NCBI RefSeq assembly: GCF_030272615.1
Contig: NW_026729351.1
Location: forward strand, 42,501-67,500
Length of the DNA: 25,000 nucleotides
Reading direction: 5' to 3'
DNA from: Cryptomeria japonica
Taxonomy: Eukaryota > Streptophyta > Pinopsida > Cupressales > Cupressaceae
Numbering within the stretch: the stretch's first letter is position 1; every line of letters starts with the position of its first letter. The notes beneath the pieces were generated by a model that saw nothing but the letters and a program-made list of their open reading frames with translations, was not told the DNA's origin and made no database searches. Position numbers and translations under genes: made by a program. Shown here in pieces: positions 10,500 through 19,107 of the stretch.

Positions 10500-11490
10500 T
10501 CAAAGGTGCGCACCTCGCTGCCCACCTTGGTGTGCTCCGAGGTGCCCACCACGGTGCGCAACGCCGGTGCGAACCCGGGAGCGCCCCGATGTGTGCTCCA
10601 AGGTGCGGCGTGCACGAAGTCGGACCCCGGTTTGCCCCGGGTGCGCACCTCGCGTGCACCTTGGTGCGCACACCTTGGCTGGGTTGCGCGGCCTGGTGGG
10701 CACCATGGTGCGCACCAAGGAGCGCTCCGAAGTGTGCTCCAAGGTGCGGCGTGCACGAAGTCGGAGCCCGGTTTGCCCCGGGTACGCACCTCGCGTGCAC
10801 CTTCGCCGGGGTGGGCACCTCGGCTGGGTTGCGCGCCCTGGTGCGCACCAAGGAGCGCTCCGAAGTGTGCTCCAAGGTGCGGCGTGCACGAAGTCGGAGC
10901 CCGGTTTGCCCCGGGTGCGCACCTTCGCCGCGGTGCGCACCATGGCGTGCACGAAGTCGGAGCCCGGTTTGCCCCGGGTGCGCACCTCGCGTGCACCTTC
11001 GGCGGGGTTGCGCGCCCTGGTGGGCACCATGGTGCGCACCAAGGAGCGCTCCGAAGTGTGCTCCAAGGTGCGGCGTGCACGAAGTCGGAGCCCGGTTTGC
11101 CCCGGGTGCGCACCTCGCGTGCACCTTCGGCGGGGTTGCGCGCCCTGGTGGGCACCATGGTGCGCACCAAGGAGCGCTCCGAAGTGTGCTCCAAGGTGCG
11201 GCGTGCACGAAGTCGGAGCCCGGTTTGCCCCGGGTGCGCACCTCGCGTGCACCTTCGCCGCGGTGGGCACCATGGCGTGCACGAAGTCGGAGCCCGGTTT
11301 GCCCCGGGTGCGCACCTCGCGTGCACCTTCGCCGGGGTGGGCACCTCGGCTGGGTTGCGCGCCCTGGTGCGCACCAAGGAGCGCTCCGAAGTGTGCTCCA
11401 AGGTGCGGCGTGCACGAAGTCGGAGCCCGGTTTGCCCCGGGTGCGCACCTCGCGTGCACCTTCGCCAGGGTGGGCACCTCGGTGCGCACA
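10500..11490. repeat. GC-rich tandem subrepeats of about 128 bp, copy 2
   Basis: This is the same subrepeat array as 263-1190, built on GAAGTCGGAGCCCGG, GCCCCGGGTGCGCACC and CCAAGGAGCGCTCCGAAG. It has one additional short cassette. Units differ by presence or absence of CGCGTGCACCTTCGCC and ATGGCGTGCACGAAG. Long reading frames here on both strands follow from the absence of stop triplets in the repeat unit. Confidence 0.82.
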
Positions 11491-12680
11491 CCTTCTCAAT
11501 GTTTTCTTGCCTTTTCTGGAAATTGGTGAAGGCAGCGCATCAAAGGTGCGCACCTCGGTGTGCTCCGAGGTGCGAACCCGAGAGCGCTCCGAGGTGCCCA
11601 CGAAGTCGAAAGTCGGGTTAATTGCATTGTTTTCCCCGGGTGCGCTCCGAGGTGCGCAACATCGGCGCGCACCAAGGAGGGCTCCGAAGTGTGCTCCAAG
11701 GTGCGCACGATTCGGAGCTCGGTTTGACCGGGGTGCGCACACCTTGGCTGGGTTGCGCACCTTTTGTGCGCTCCAAGGTGCGCACGAAGTCGGAGCTCGG
11801 TTTGCCCCGGGTGCGCACCTTCGCCAGGGTGCGCACCTTGATGCGCACGCCTTGGCTGGGCTGCGCACCTTGGTGGGCGCCATGGTGCGCACCTTTCGTG
11901 CGCTCCAAGGTGCGCACGAAGTCGGAGCTCGGTTTGCCCCGGGTGCGCACCTTGGTGGGCGCCATGGTGCACTCCGAGGTGCCCAAGATTGGTGCGCACC
12001 AAGGAGCGCTCCGAAGTGCGCTCCAAGGTGCGCGCGAAGTCGAAAGTTGGGTTAATTGTCCGGTTTGCCTCGGGTGCGCACCTTGCGTGCACCTTCGCCA
12101 GGGTGGGCGCCTTGGTGCGCACACCTTGGCTGGGCTGCGCACACCTTGGCACCCGCGTTTCCTTCATTTTAAATTTTTTTTTTTTACAATCTCTCAAGTG
12201 GGAAATTCTATAATCTCAACTTTTTTTGCCTTTTCAGGAAACTTTTGAATGGAGCGCATCATTGGTGCGCTCCGAAGTGTGCTCCAAAGCTCTCTCCAGC
12301 TGCGTGCACCTGCCCCGGCCGCGCACCCGGCCCCGCCCAGCTTCGCTCACCTGTCCCGGGCGTCTGGTGCGGAACCTTAGAGTAAGAAACATCACCGTGC
12401 ACCTTGGCCAACGTGCGCGACTCGACCGAGCGCGCACTGGCCGAGGTGCACACCGATTTCACCTGGGTGCGCGCGCAGCACCTCGGGCGCACCGGGGTGC
12501 GCGCACAACGCCCGGGTTGCACCGTGGCCTGTGTGCTCGGGGTGCCTCGGGTGCGCGCTCGGTGTCGCCCCCGCGCGCGCGGTAGTGCGGGCAGCGCACC
12601 CCGGCCCGGCCCGGCCCCGACGAGAACGCAAACGGGCAAAAGGTTTATTCAAATAGCATTGCGACGCCCGGCGAAAAACT
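11491..12680. repeat. Degenerate spacer repeats and GC-rich 5S flank, copy 2
   Basis: This is the counterpart of 1191-2405: looser GTGCGCACC and GAAGTCGGAGCTCGG repeats to about 12140, the diverged T-tract module at 12141-12270, then the GC-rich stretch up to the 5S terminator. Differences from copy 1 are a missing 25-base segment near 11709 and a few substitutions, such as GGGGTGCC for GGGGCGCC near 12540. No gene is recognisable. Confidence 0.7.
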
Positions 12681-12686
12681 AAAAAA
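12681..12686 (-). terminator. Pol III terminator of 5S copy 2
   Basis: A run of six T on the minus strand lies immediately after the GCACCC end of the second 5S gene, identical in placement to that of copy 1. Confidence 0.9.
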
Positions 12687-12804
12687 GGGTGCAACACCGG
12701 GACTTCCCGGGAGGTCACCCATCCCAGTACTACTCCGGCCCAAGCGCGCTTAACTGCGGAGTTCTGATGGGATCCGGTGCACTAATGCTGGTATGATCGC
12801 ACCC
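12687..12804 (-). rRNA. 5S rRNA: 5S ribosomal RNA, copy 2
   Basis: This is a complete 118-base plant 5S rRNA on the minus strand, located 10275 bases from copy 1. Helix I ends (GGGTGC and GCACCC), the A-box region AGTTAAGCGCGCTTGGGC and the C-box region GGATGGGTGACC are all intact. It reads CAGCATTAG where copy 1 reads CAGCGTTAG, the only difference seen. It lies about 2.7 kb left of the first Pol I-type promoter and is transcribed away from it. Confidence 0.97.
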
Positions 12805-12832
12805 GTTATGAGCTTGTCGCAGTGTGTACTTA
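12805..12832 (-). promoter_or_regulatory. 5S upstream promoter elements, copy 2
   Basis: A minus-strand C at -1 (12805) and TAAGTA at -28 to -23 (12827-12832) match the elements at copy 1 and the known plant 5S upstream layout. They are conserved between the duplicates along with the rest of the block. Confidence 0.65.
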
Positions 12833-13570
12833 GCAAACCGCGACCCACGTGCGAATCCACCCCGGCCACCCACCCCCGTCGAGGTGCACACCCTCCCTCG
12901 CGAAGTGCGCCCCGTTCGCCAAGTGTGAGCCCTGCCCGGGTGCGCGCACCTTGCTAGGGCGTCGGGTGTGCACCCGGCCCGGCCTACGTGCGTGCACCTG
13001 GAGGGGGCGTCGTGTGCGTGCAGTGTCCCGTCTGCAACGCGGTGCCCACACACCACCTCGGGCGCAACGACCTGCGCTCACATGTGGGCCGAGTGCACCT
13101 TGGTGCATGTTCGGGGCGCCTCGGGTGCACGCTCGATCTTGCCCCGGTGCACCAAGGCGCTCGGTTTGCCCCGGGTGCGCACTTGGTGCAAGGTGGGCAC
13201 CCAAAATAGGGATCAAGCACCAAAACACAAGTTTCGGGATGCAAAATGGGACCCAAGGACCACAAATGCGTTCCAAGACCCATGATGGGTCCACGAGAAC
13301 AAAAATGTGTTCCGAGACTTAATAAACAAATATTGGGTTTTAGGAGAAGAAACATGCTCTGATGCCCAAAACGAGAATCGACCCCGAAAAGGCCACAGGC
13401 CAAAAGTGGGATGCGAGACAAAAAAAAATGGGACCCGAGGACCAAAATTGGGTTCCCAGGTCGAAGACAGGGCAACCGGACAAGAAACGACCTCTAAGGC
13501 TCGAAATGAGTCCCGACGACTAAAACTTGACAAGAAGCACCCATCAGGCACCCAACTCGACACCCATGGG
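12833..13570. other. 5S upstream spacer and purine-rich stretch, copy 2
   Basis: This is the counterpart of 2558-3295. The GC-rich part to about 13210 carries scattered GTGCACC motifs. The part from 13211 is A/G-rich on the plus strand with the weak duplicated AAAATGGGACC segment. A substitution is visible near 13011 (CTGGAGGGGG for CTGTAGGGGG). I see no gene in either part. Confidence 0.55.
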
Positions 13571-15230
13571 ATGCCGACCCACCCGGGCTTCCACCTAGCA
13601 CACCTTGGCACCCACCCACCCTCGCACCCAACCTCGCACCCAACTTAGCACCTTTGAACCCACATTGGCACTCACCCTGACCCTGGCACCTTGGAACCCA
13701 CATTGGCACTCACCTTGACCCTGGCACCCACCTTTGCACTCACCTTGGGACCCACCCTGGCTCCCACCTCGGCACCCACCCAGACACCCACCTTGGTTCC
13801 TTGGCACCCACCTTGGATCCTTGGCACCCACCCCGACACCCACCTTGGCACGCAACTTGGCTACTTGCCACCCACCTTGGCTCCTTGACGCCCACCCCGA
13901 CAACCACCCCGTGACCTACCCTGGCTAGGGTTGGTGCACACCCACCCTGGTGCCCACCTTGGCACCCACCCTATGACCCACCTTGGCACGCACCTTAGTA
14001 CCCACCCCGTTACCCACCCTAGGACCCACCCCGTGACCCACCTTGGCCAGGGTGGGTGCACCCACCCTGGTGCCCACCTTGGCACCCACCCATCCTAGCA
14101 CCCAGCCTGTGACCGGGCTTGGAACCCAACCTTGCACCCGCACCCGTCTTGGCCAGTGTGGGTGCGCACCCATCCTGGCACCCACGTTGTGACACACCCT
14201 TTAACCCACGCACCCTAGCACCCACGTTGGCACCCACCTTGGAACCCAACCTAGCAACTTGGCACCCACCCCGTGACCCACCTTGGCATCCACCATAGCA
14301 GTCGCCGACTTGGCACCCACCTCGGCACCCACCTTGACACTTGTGGACCCACCTTGCCACTCACCCTAGCATCGACCCATCCTAGCACCCACCCTGGCAC
14401 CTTTGCACCCTAGCACTCACCCATCCTAGCACCTAACCTGTGACCCACCTTGACACTCACCCTCGCACCCACCTTGGAACCCAACCTAGCACCCACCCAC
14501 CCTGACACCAACCCTAGCACCTACCCACCCTTGCACCCACCCTGTGACCCATCTTGGCACCCACCCATCCTACCACTCAACCTATCACCCACCTTCTCAC
14601 CCACCTTGGCATCCACCTTAGCACCCACCCACACTGGCACCTTGGCACCCACCTCGGGCAAGGTGGGTGCACACCCACCCTGGCACCCAATTTAGAACCC
14701 ACCGAGCATGTTACCCACCTTGGCACCCACATTGCAGCCCACCCTAGTACCCACCCTATGACCCACATTGGCATCCACACCCTAGCACCCAGGCACCTCG
14801 ACACCCGCCTTGACACCCACCCTAGCACTGAACCTGTGACCCACCTTGGAACTCACCCTAGAACCCACCCACCCTGTGAACCACCTTGGCATCCACCTTA
14901 GCACCCACCCACCTTGGCACCCACTCTAGCACTCACCCATCCTAACACCCAACTTGTTACCCACCTTGGCACCCGCCCTCGCGTCCACCTTGAAACCCAC
15001 CCTAGCACCCACCCACGCAGGAGCCCACCTTGGCACCCAACCTAACACCCACGCATCCTGGCACCCAACTTGTGACCCACCTTGGAACCCACCCTAGTAC
15101 CCACCTTTGAACCCACTATATCACCAACCCACCTTGGCACCCACCCTATGACCCTCTTTGGAATCCACCCTAGCACGCACCCACCCTGGCACCCACCATG
15201 GAGCGCACCCTAGCACCCACCCACCTCGGC
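13571..15230. repeat. Long CACCC-rich minisatellite tract
   Basis: About 1.65 kb is made of irregular variants of TTGGCACCCACC, CCTAGCACCCACC and CTGTGACCCACC. The plus strand is strongly C/A/T-biased and nearly free of GGG, so the minus strand is G-rich with repeated GGGTGGGT clusters. The first 489 bases match 3296-3784; the rest is present once. It separates the second 5S gene from the Pol I promoter region. I see no gene, and open frames here are a repeat artefact. Confidence 0.88.
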
Positions 15231-15430
15231 ACGCACCTCAACACCCACCTTGGTGTGCGCACTGCGCCAACCTCTCAAAGACCCTATGTGGTGCGCTCCA
15301 AAGTGTACACCTTTGGTGCGCTCCAAGGTGCGCACCTTTGGTGCACACCGAGGTGCACACCAAAGTGTGCACCGAGGTGAGCACCAAAGTGCACTCCAGG
15401 GTGCACACCAAGGCGTGCACCTTTGGTGCG
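15231..15430. repeat. Short palindromic GTGCACC/GTGCGCACC repeats before the promoter field
   Basis: After the CACCC tract, about 200 bases carry closely packed variants of GGTGCGCACC, GGTGCACACC and AAGTGCACC, separated by TTTGG or AAAG. This is the same palindromic theme as in the left half of the window, now beside the first promoter. A similar short stretch is repeated inside the third promoter unit near 15777-15825. Confidence 0.6.
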
Positions 15431-15494
15431 GTCAATGCAAACGAATTCGGAAGTTGGGGTCGATGTCCTAATCGCTGCTGCAGACTACACGTAT

Positions 15495-15526
15495 GAGAAT
15501 CGGACAAATAGCTTTATATAGGGGAG
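15495..15526 (+). promoter_or_regulatory. Pol I-type promoter P1
   Basis: GAGAATCGGACAAATAGC is followed by TATATAGGGGAG, with TATATA at 15515-15520. The core equals the plant Pol I initiator, whose start site is the last A of TATATA. There is one extra T between GC and TATATA compared with P2-P6, so the upstream part is one base further away. Confidence 0.78.
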
Positions 15527-15652
15527 GTGTTGCGTTTGATGGGTCGACTCCCCTGGTTGTGTGCACTGCACCAACTTCAAAGACCCTGTCTTGTTTAAGA
15601 AGTCAAAAGTTGGGGTGGATGTCCTAATCATTGCTGCAGTCTACGCATGTAT

Positions 15653-15683
15653 GAGAATCAGACAAATAGCTTATATAGGGGAG
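15653..15683 (+). promoter_or_regulatory. Pol I-type promoter P2
   Basis: GAGAATCAGACAAATAGCT precedes TATATAGGGGAG, with TATATA at 15672-15677. It is a standard spacing copy of array I, with the predicted start at 15677. Confidence 0.78.
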
Positions 15684-15872
15684 GTGTTGCATTCGGTGGG
15701 TTGACTCCCCTGGTTGTGCGCACTGCGCCAACCTCAAAGACCCCGCATAGCAGAAGAAGTCGGAAGTCGGATTTTGGTGAGCACCAAGGCGTGCACCTTT
15801 GGTGCGGTCAACGCAGACGAATTCAGAAGTTGGGGTGGATGTCCTAATCGTTGTTGCAGGCTACACATGTAT

Positions 15873-15903
15873 GAGAATCAGACAAATAGCTTATATAGGG
15901 GAG
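15873..15903 (+). promoter_or_regulatory. Pol I-type promoter P3
   Basis: TATATA lies at 15892-15897 and is followed by GGGGAG. The unit upstream is 63 bases longer than its neighbours. The downstream partner of the GGGGAG stem reads CTCCCT rather than CTCCCC. Confidence 0.78.
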
Positions 15904-16029
15904 GTGTTGGGTTTGATGGGTCAACTCCCTTGGTTGTGCGCATTACGCCAACCTCAAAGACCTTGTTTTCGTTAAGAAGTCAAAAGTTGGGGTCAATGTC
16001 CTAATGGCTCCTGCAGGCTACACATGTAT

Positions 16030-16060
16030 GAGAATCGGACAAATAGCTTATATAGGGGAG
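16030..16060 (+). promoter_or_regulatory. Pol I-type promoter P4
   Basis: TATATA lies at 16049-16054, followed by GGGGAG, with GAGAATCGGACAAATAGCT upstream. Spacing to P3 and P5 is 157 bases. Confidence 0.78.
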
Positions 16061-16186
16061 GTGTTGGGTTTGATGGGTCGACTCCCCTGGTTGTGCGCAT
16101 TACGTCAACCTCAAAGACCTTGTTTTCGTTAAGAAGTCAAAAGTTGGGGTCGATGTCCTAATTGCTCCTGTAGACTACACATGTAT

Positions 16187-16217
16187 GAGAATCAGACAAA
16201 TAGCTTATATAGGGGAG
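16187..16217 (+). promoter_or_regulatory. Pol I-type promoter P5
   Basis: TATATA lies at 16206-16211, followed by GGGGAG, with GAGAATCAGACAAATAGCT upstream. Spacing to its neighbours is 157 bases. Confidence 0.78.
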
Positions 16218-16343
16218 GTGTTGGGTTTGATGGGTTGACTCCCCTAGTTGTTCGCATTACACCAACCTCAAAGACCTTGTTTTCGTTTAGAAGCCGAAAG
16301 TTGGGGTCGATGTCCTAATTGCTCCTGCAGGCTACGCATGTAT

Positions 16344-16374
16344 GAGAATCAGACAAATAGCTTATATAGGGGAG
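16344..16374 (+). promoter_or_regulatory. Pol I-type promoter P6
   Basis: TATATA lies at 16363-16368, followed by GGGGAG. It is the last promoter of array I; the next is 845 bases further on, beyond the 52-bp array. Confidence 0.78.
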
Positions 16375-16503
16375 GTGTTGGGTTTGATGGGTCGACTCCC
16401 CTGGTTGTGCGCATTGCGCCAACCTCAAAGACCCTGCATTGCGGATGAAGTCGAAAGTCAGAGTTTGGTGTGCTACAAGGTGTGGTCGAAGGTGCTCACC
16501 TAG

Positions 16504-17099
16504 GTGTGCACCTTTGGAGCACAGGAAAAGTGCCCTCCAAAAGTGCGCACCTTTGGAGTGCACAAAAGTGCCCTCCAAAAGTGCGCACCTTTGGAGCGCA
16601 GAAAAGTGCCCTCCAAAAAGTGCCCTCCAAAAGTGCGCACCTTTGGAGCGCAGAAAAGTGCCCTCCAAAAAGTGCCCTCCAAAAGTGCGCACCTTTGGAG
16701 CGCAGAAAAGTGCCCTCCAAAAAGTGCCCTCCAAAAGTGCGCACCTTTGGAGCGCAGAAAAGTGCCCTCCAAAAAGTGCCCTCCAAAAGTGCACACCTTT
16801 GGAGCGCAGAAAAGTGCCCTCCAAAAAGTGCCCTCCAAAAGTGCGCACCTTTGGAGCGCAGAAAAGTGCCCTCCAAAAAGTGCCCTCCAAAAGTGCGCAC
16901 CTTTGGAGCGCAGAAAAGTGCCCTCCAAAAAGTGCCCTCCAAAAGTGCGCACCTTTGGAGCGCAGAAAAGTGCCCTCCAAAAAGTGCCCTCCAAAAGTGC
17001 GCACCTTTGGAGCGCAGAAAAGTGCCCTCCAAAAAGTGCCCTCCAAAAGTGCGCACCTTTGGAGCGCAGAAAAGTGCCCTCCAAAAGTGCGCACTTTTG
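16504..17099. repeat. 52-bp tandem array
   Basis: Units starting GTGCGCACCTTTGGAGCGCAG begin at 16581, 16633, 16685, 16737, 16789, 16841, 16893, 16945, 16997 and 17049, exactly 52 bases apart. Each has two GTGCCCTCCAAAA segments. Two shorter versions with only one such segment (38-39 bases) stand at the left edge (16504 and 16543), and the last unit is also short. Copies are almost identical; the unit at 16789 reads GTGCACACC. The array interrupts the promoter field and contains no TATATA. Stop-free frames run through it on both strands because 52-bp units cycle through frames without stops. Confidence 0.95.
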
Positions 17100-17188
17100 G
17101 TGCGCACCAAGGCGCTGGTTCGGTCGTTGCAGGCGAGTTCGGAAGTTGGGGTCGATGTCCTGAGCGGAGGTGCAAACTACACAGGTGT

Positions 17189-17219
17189 CGGAATCGGACA
17201 AATAGCTTATATAGGGGAG
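17189..17219 (+). promoter_or_regulatory. Pol I-type promoter P7
   Basis: TATATA lies at 17208-17213, followed by GGGGAG, with CGGAATCGGACAAATAGCT upstream. It is the first of the 311-bp promoter units, just right of the 52-bp array. Confidence 0.78.
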
Positions 17220-17499
17220 GTGTATGCTTCGATGGGTCGACTCCCCAGGTTGAGCGCACCGCGCCAACCTCAAAGACCCTACGGTATGGATGAAGTCGGA
17301 AGTTGGGTCCGATGACCGATTCGATTAGTAGGTATGCTCATGAGGTCGGAATTTGGGTCCGATGACCTGCCATGTGCAGGAAGGCGAATGTTGACACTGT
17401 GCGTTGCAAGGTGCACACCAAGGCGCTGGTGCGGTCTTTTTAGTCGAGTTCGGAAGTTGGGGTCGATGTCCTGATCGGAGGTGCAAGCTACACAGGTGT

Positions 17500-17530
17500 G
17501 GGAATCGGACAAATAGCTTATATAGGGGAG
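17500..17530 (+). promoter_or_regulatory. Pol I-type promoter P8
   Basis: TATATA lies at 17519-17524, followed by GGGGAG, with GGGAATCGGACAAATAGCT upstream. Confidence 0.78.
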
Positions 17531-17810
17531 GTGTATGCTTCGTTGGGTCGACTCCCCGGGTTGAGCGCACCGCGCCAACCTCAAAGACCCTACGGTATGG
17601 ATGAAGTCGGAAGTTGGGTCCGATGACCGATTCGATATGTAGGCATACTCGCGAGGTCGGAATTTGGGTCCGATGACCTGCCACGTGCAGGAAGGCGAAT
17701 GTTGGCACTGTGCGTTGCAAGGTGCGCACCAAGGCGCTGGTTCGGTCGTTGGAGGCGAGTTCGGAAGTTGGGGTCGATGTCTTGATCGGAGGTGCAAACT
17801 ACACAGGTGT

Positions 17811-17841
17811 GGGAATCGGACAAATAGCTTATATAGGGGAG
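17811..17841 (+). promoter_or_regulatory. Pol I-type promoter P9
   Basis: TATATA lies at 17830-17835, followed by GGGGAG, in the third 311-bp unit. Confidence 0.78.
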
Positions 17842-18121
17842 GTGTATGCTTCGTTGGGTCGACTCCCCGGGTTGAGCGCACCGCGCCAACCTCAAAGACC
17901 CTACGGTATGGATGAAGTCGGAAGTTGGGTCCGATGACCGATTCGATATGTAGGCATACTCGCGAGGTCGGAATTTGGGTCCGATGACCTGCCATGTGCA
18001 GGAAGGCGAATGTTGGGACTGTGCGTCGCAAGGTGCGCACCAAGGCGCTGGTGCCGTCGTTGCAGTCGAGTTCGGAAGTTGGGGTCGATGTCCTGGTCAG
18101 AGGTGCAAACTACACAGGTGT

Positions 18122-18152
18122 GGGAATCGGACAAATAGCTTATATAGGGGAG
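18122..18152 (+). promoter_or_regulatory. Pol I-type promoter P10
   Basis: TATATA lies at 18141-18146, followed by GGGGAG, in the last 311-bp unit. The downstream stem partner reads CTCCCT. Confidence 0.78.
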
Positions 18153-18299
18153 GTGTATGCTTCGATGGGTCGACTCCCTGGGTTGAGCGCACCGCGCCAA
18201 CCTCAAAGACCCTACAGTATGGATGAAGTCGGAAGTTGGGTCCGATGACCGATTCGATACGTAGGCATATTGGCGAGGTCTGAATTTGTGTCCGATGAC

Positions 18300-18555
18300 C
18301 TGCCATGCGCAGGAAGGCGGAATTTGGGTCCGATGACCGAGTTGATGGCGTGCCATGCGCAGAAAGGCGGAATTTGGGTCCGATGACCGAGTTGATGTTG
18401 ATGGCCCGCCATGCACAGGAAGGCGGAATTTGGGTCCGATGACCGATTTGAAGGCGTGCCATACGCAAAAAGGCGGAGTTTGGGTCCGATGACCGAGTTG
18501 ATATTGATGGCCCGCCATGCGCAGGAAGGCGGAATTTGGGTCCGATGACCTGACA
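18300..18555. repeat. Alternating 50/56-bp repeats
   Basis: The segment AAGGCGGAATTTGGGTCCGA recurs at 18314, 18364, 18420, 18470 (GGAGTTTG) and 18526, so spacing alternates 50, 56, 50, 56. The 56-base form has an extra TTGATG-like hexamer in GAGTTGATGTTGATGG or GAGTTGATATTGATGG. It appears to be an expansion of the TTTGGGTCCGATGACC tail of the 311-bp units. No promoter core is present. Confidence 0.85.
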
Positions 18556-18666
18556 TACGCATGGAGTCCGACTCGGGGGCCGATGTTCGATTCGATGACT
18601 TGCATTGTGGGTAAAGTCGGAAGTTGTGGTCTTTGACCCGATTCGATGACCAGACTTCGGCTGCTT

Positions 18667-18697
18667 GAGAATCGGACAAATAACTTATATAGGGGAG
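18667..18697 (+). promoter_or_regulatory. Pol I-type promoter P11
   Basis: TATATA lies at 18686-18691, followed by GGGGAG, with GAGAATCGGACAAATAACT upstream. It is the first of the three diverged promoter units. Confidence 0.78.
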
Positions 18698-18721
18698 GTA
18701 GTGTTCTCGAGCATCCTCCCC

Positions 18722-18819
18722 CCGTGCCCGTTTATGTCGATTGATGCTGGTGCTCGACTGGTTGGAGCGCTCGGATGCAAAAATCTTGCACCAGGATTTA
18801 TCGATTGTGATGGACACGG
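18722..18819 (+). other. Inverted repeat (hairpin) downstream of P11
   Basis: Arms 18722-18756 and 18785-18819 enclose a 28-base loop. By my count 23 of 35 positions are Watson-Crick pairs and four more are G-U. The loop holds AGCGCTCGGAT. The start of the left arm is about 30 bases after the predicted start site. Confidence 0.7.
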
Positions 18820-19107
18820 CAAGTCTCCTGATTGCTATGCAGGAGCTCATCGTGAATCTCTATGCGGCCTTGGTATGGACTCGACCTGCGGAATGGTTCG
18901 GCAATGGTAGTCGCTCCAACACGTCCTTGCAATGGCCACAGAGGTGATTCGACTAGAGCTCCAGTCTAGCTTTTGGGTTGCTTGGCGGACTGGTATAGCC
19001 GCGATCGAGTTCCGGCCATGAACGTTTTAGATAGCTCTTGGGCTTTCTGGGACGGAAGTCGGAAGTTTGGGCTGTTGTCCGATTTGATGACCATTCTTCG
19101 GATGTGT

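Larger units (their letters stand above)
10238..14059. repeat. Block A, copy 2 (spacer segment containing a 5S gene)
   Basis: This is the second copy of the 1-3784 segment, near-identical by eye and in the same orientation. It has one extra 63-base subrepeat cassette (GGTGCGCACCATGGCGTGCA within 10920-10985). It lacks 25 bases found in copy 1. Its right end runs on into a longer CACCC tract rather than into another 2.36-kb unit. It therefore sits at the right edge of the duplicated field, next to the Pol I promoter region. Confidence 0.9.
15432..16445 (+). repeat. Promoter array I: six units, mostly 157 bp
   Basis: Initiators TATATAGGGG start at 15515, 15672, 15892, 16049, 16206 and 16363, so the spacings are 157, 220, 157, 157 and 157. 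The 220-base unit contains an extra cassette of about 63 bases with GCGTGCACCTTTGGTGCGGTC. Each unit has AGTTGGGGT.GATGTCCTAAT, a CTGCAG or variant, an ACACATGTATGAGAATC.G segment, the initiator, then GTCGACTCCCC or a variant and CCAACCTCAAAGACC. Plants commonly carry duplicated spacer promoters of this kind. Confidence 0.88.
17097..18315 (+). repeat. Promoter array II: four 311-bp units
   Basis: Initiators at 17208, 17519, 17830 and 18141 are exactly 311 bases apart. Each unit has GGTGCGCACCAAGGCGCTGG (or GTGCACACC in the second), GAGTTCGGAAGTTGGGGTCG, a CTACACAGGTGTGGGAATCGG segment, the promoter, GGGTCGACTCCC, CGCGCCAACCTCAAAGACCC, and two GAAGTCGGAAGTTGGG/GGTCGGAATTTGGG-TCCGATGACC segments. 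It shares the promoter core and the CCAACCTCAAAGACC tail with array I but is about twice as long. Confidence 0.92.

Noticed and set aside
9541-11529. A 662-codon open frame, and many others of 100-560 codons on both strands across 1-14000
   Set aside because: The frames are open in several phases and on both strands at once. They follow tandem repeats that lack stop triplets, and the predicted peptides are low-complexity Arg/Ala/Pro/Cys/Gly repeats with no domain. They match GC-rich rDNA spacer, not genes.
16439-17315. Overlapping 200-310-codon frames on both strands through the 52-bp array
   Set aside because: Length 52 is not a multiple of three, so each frame rotates through all phases of the repeat. 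The peptides are periodic and differ only by phase. They are repeat artefacts.
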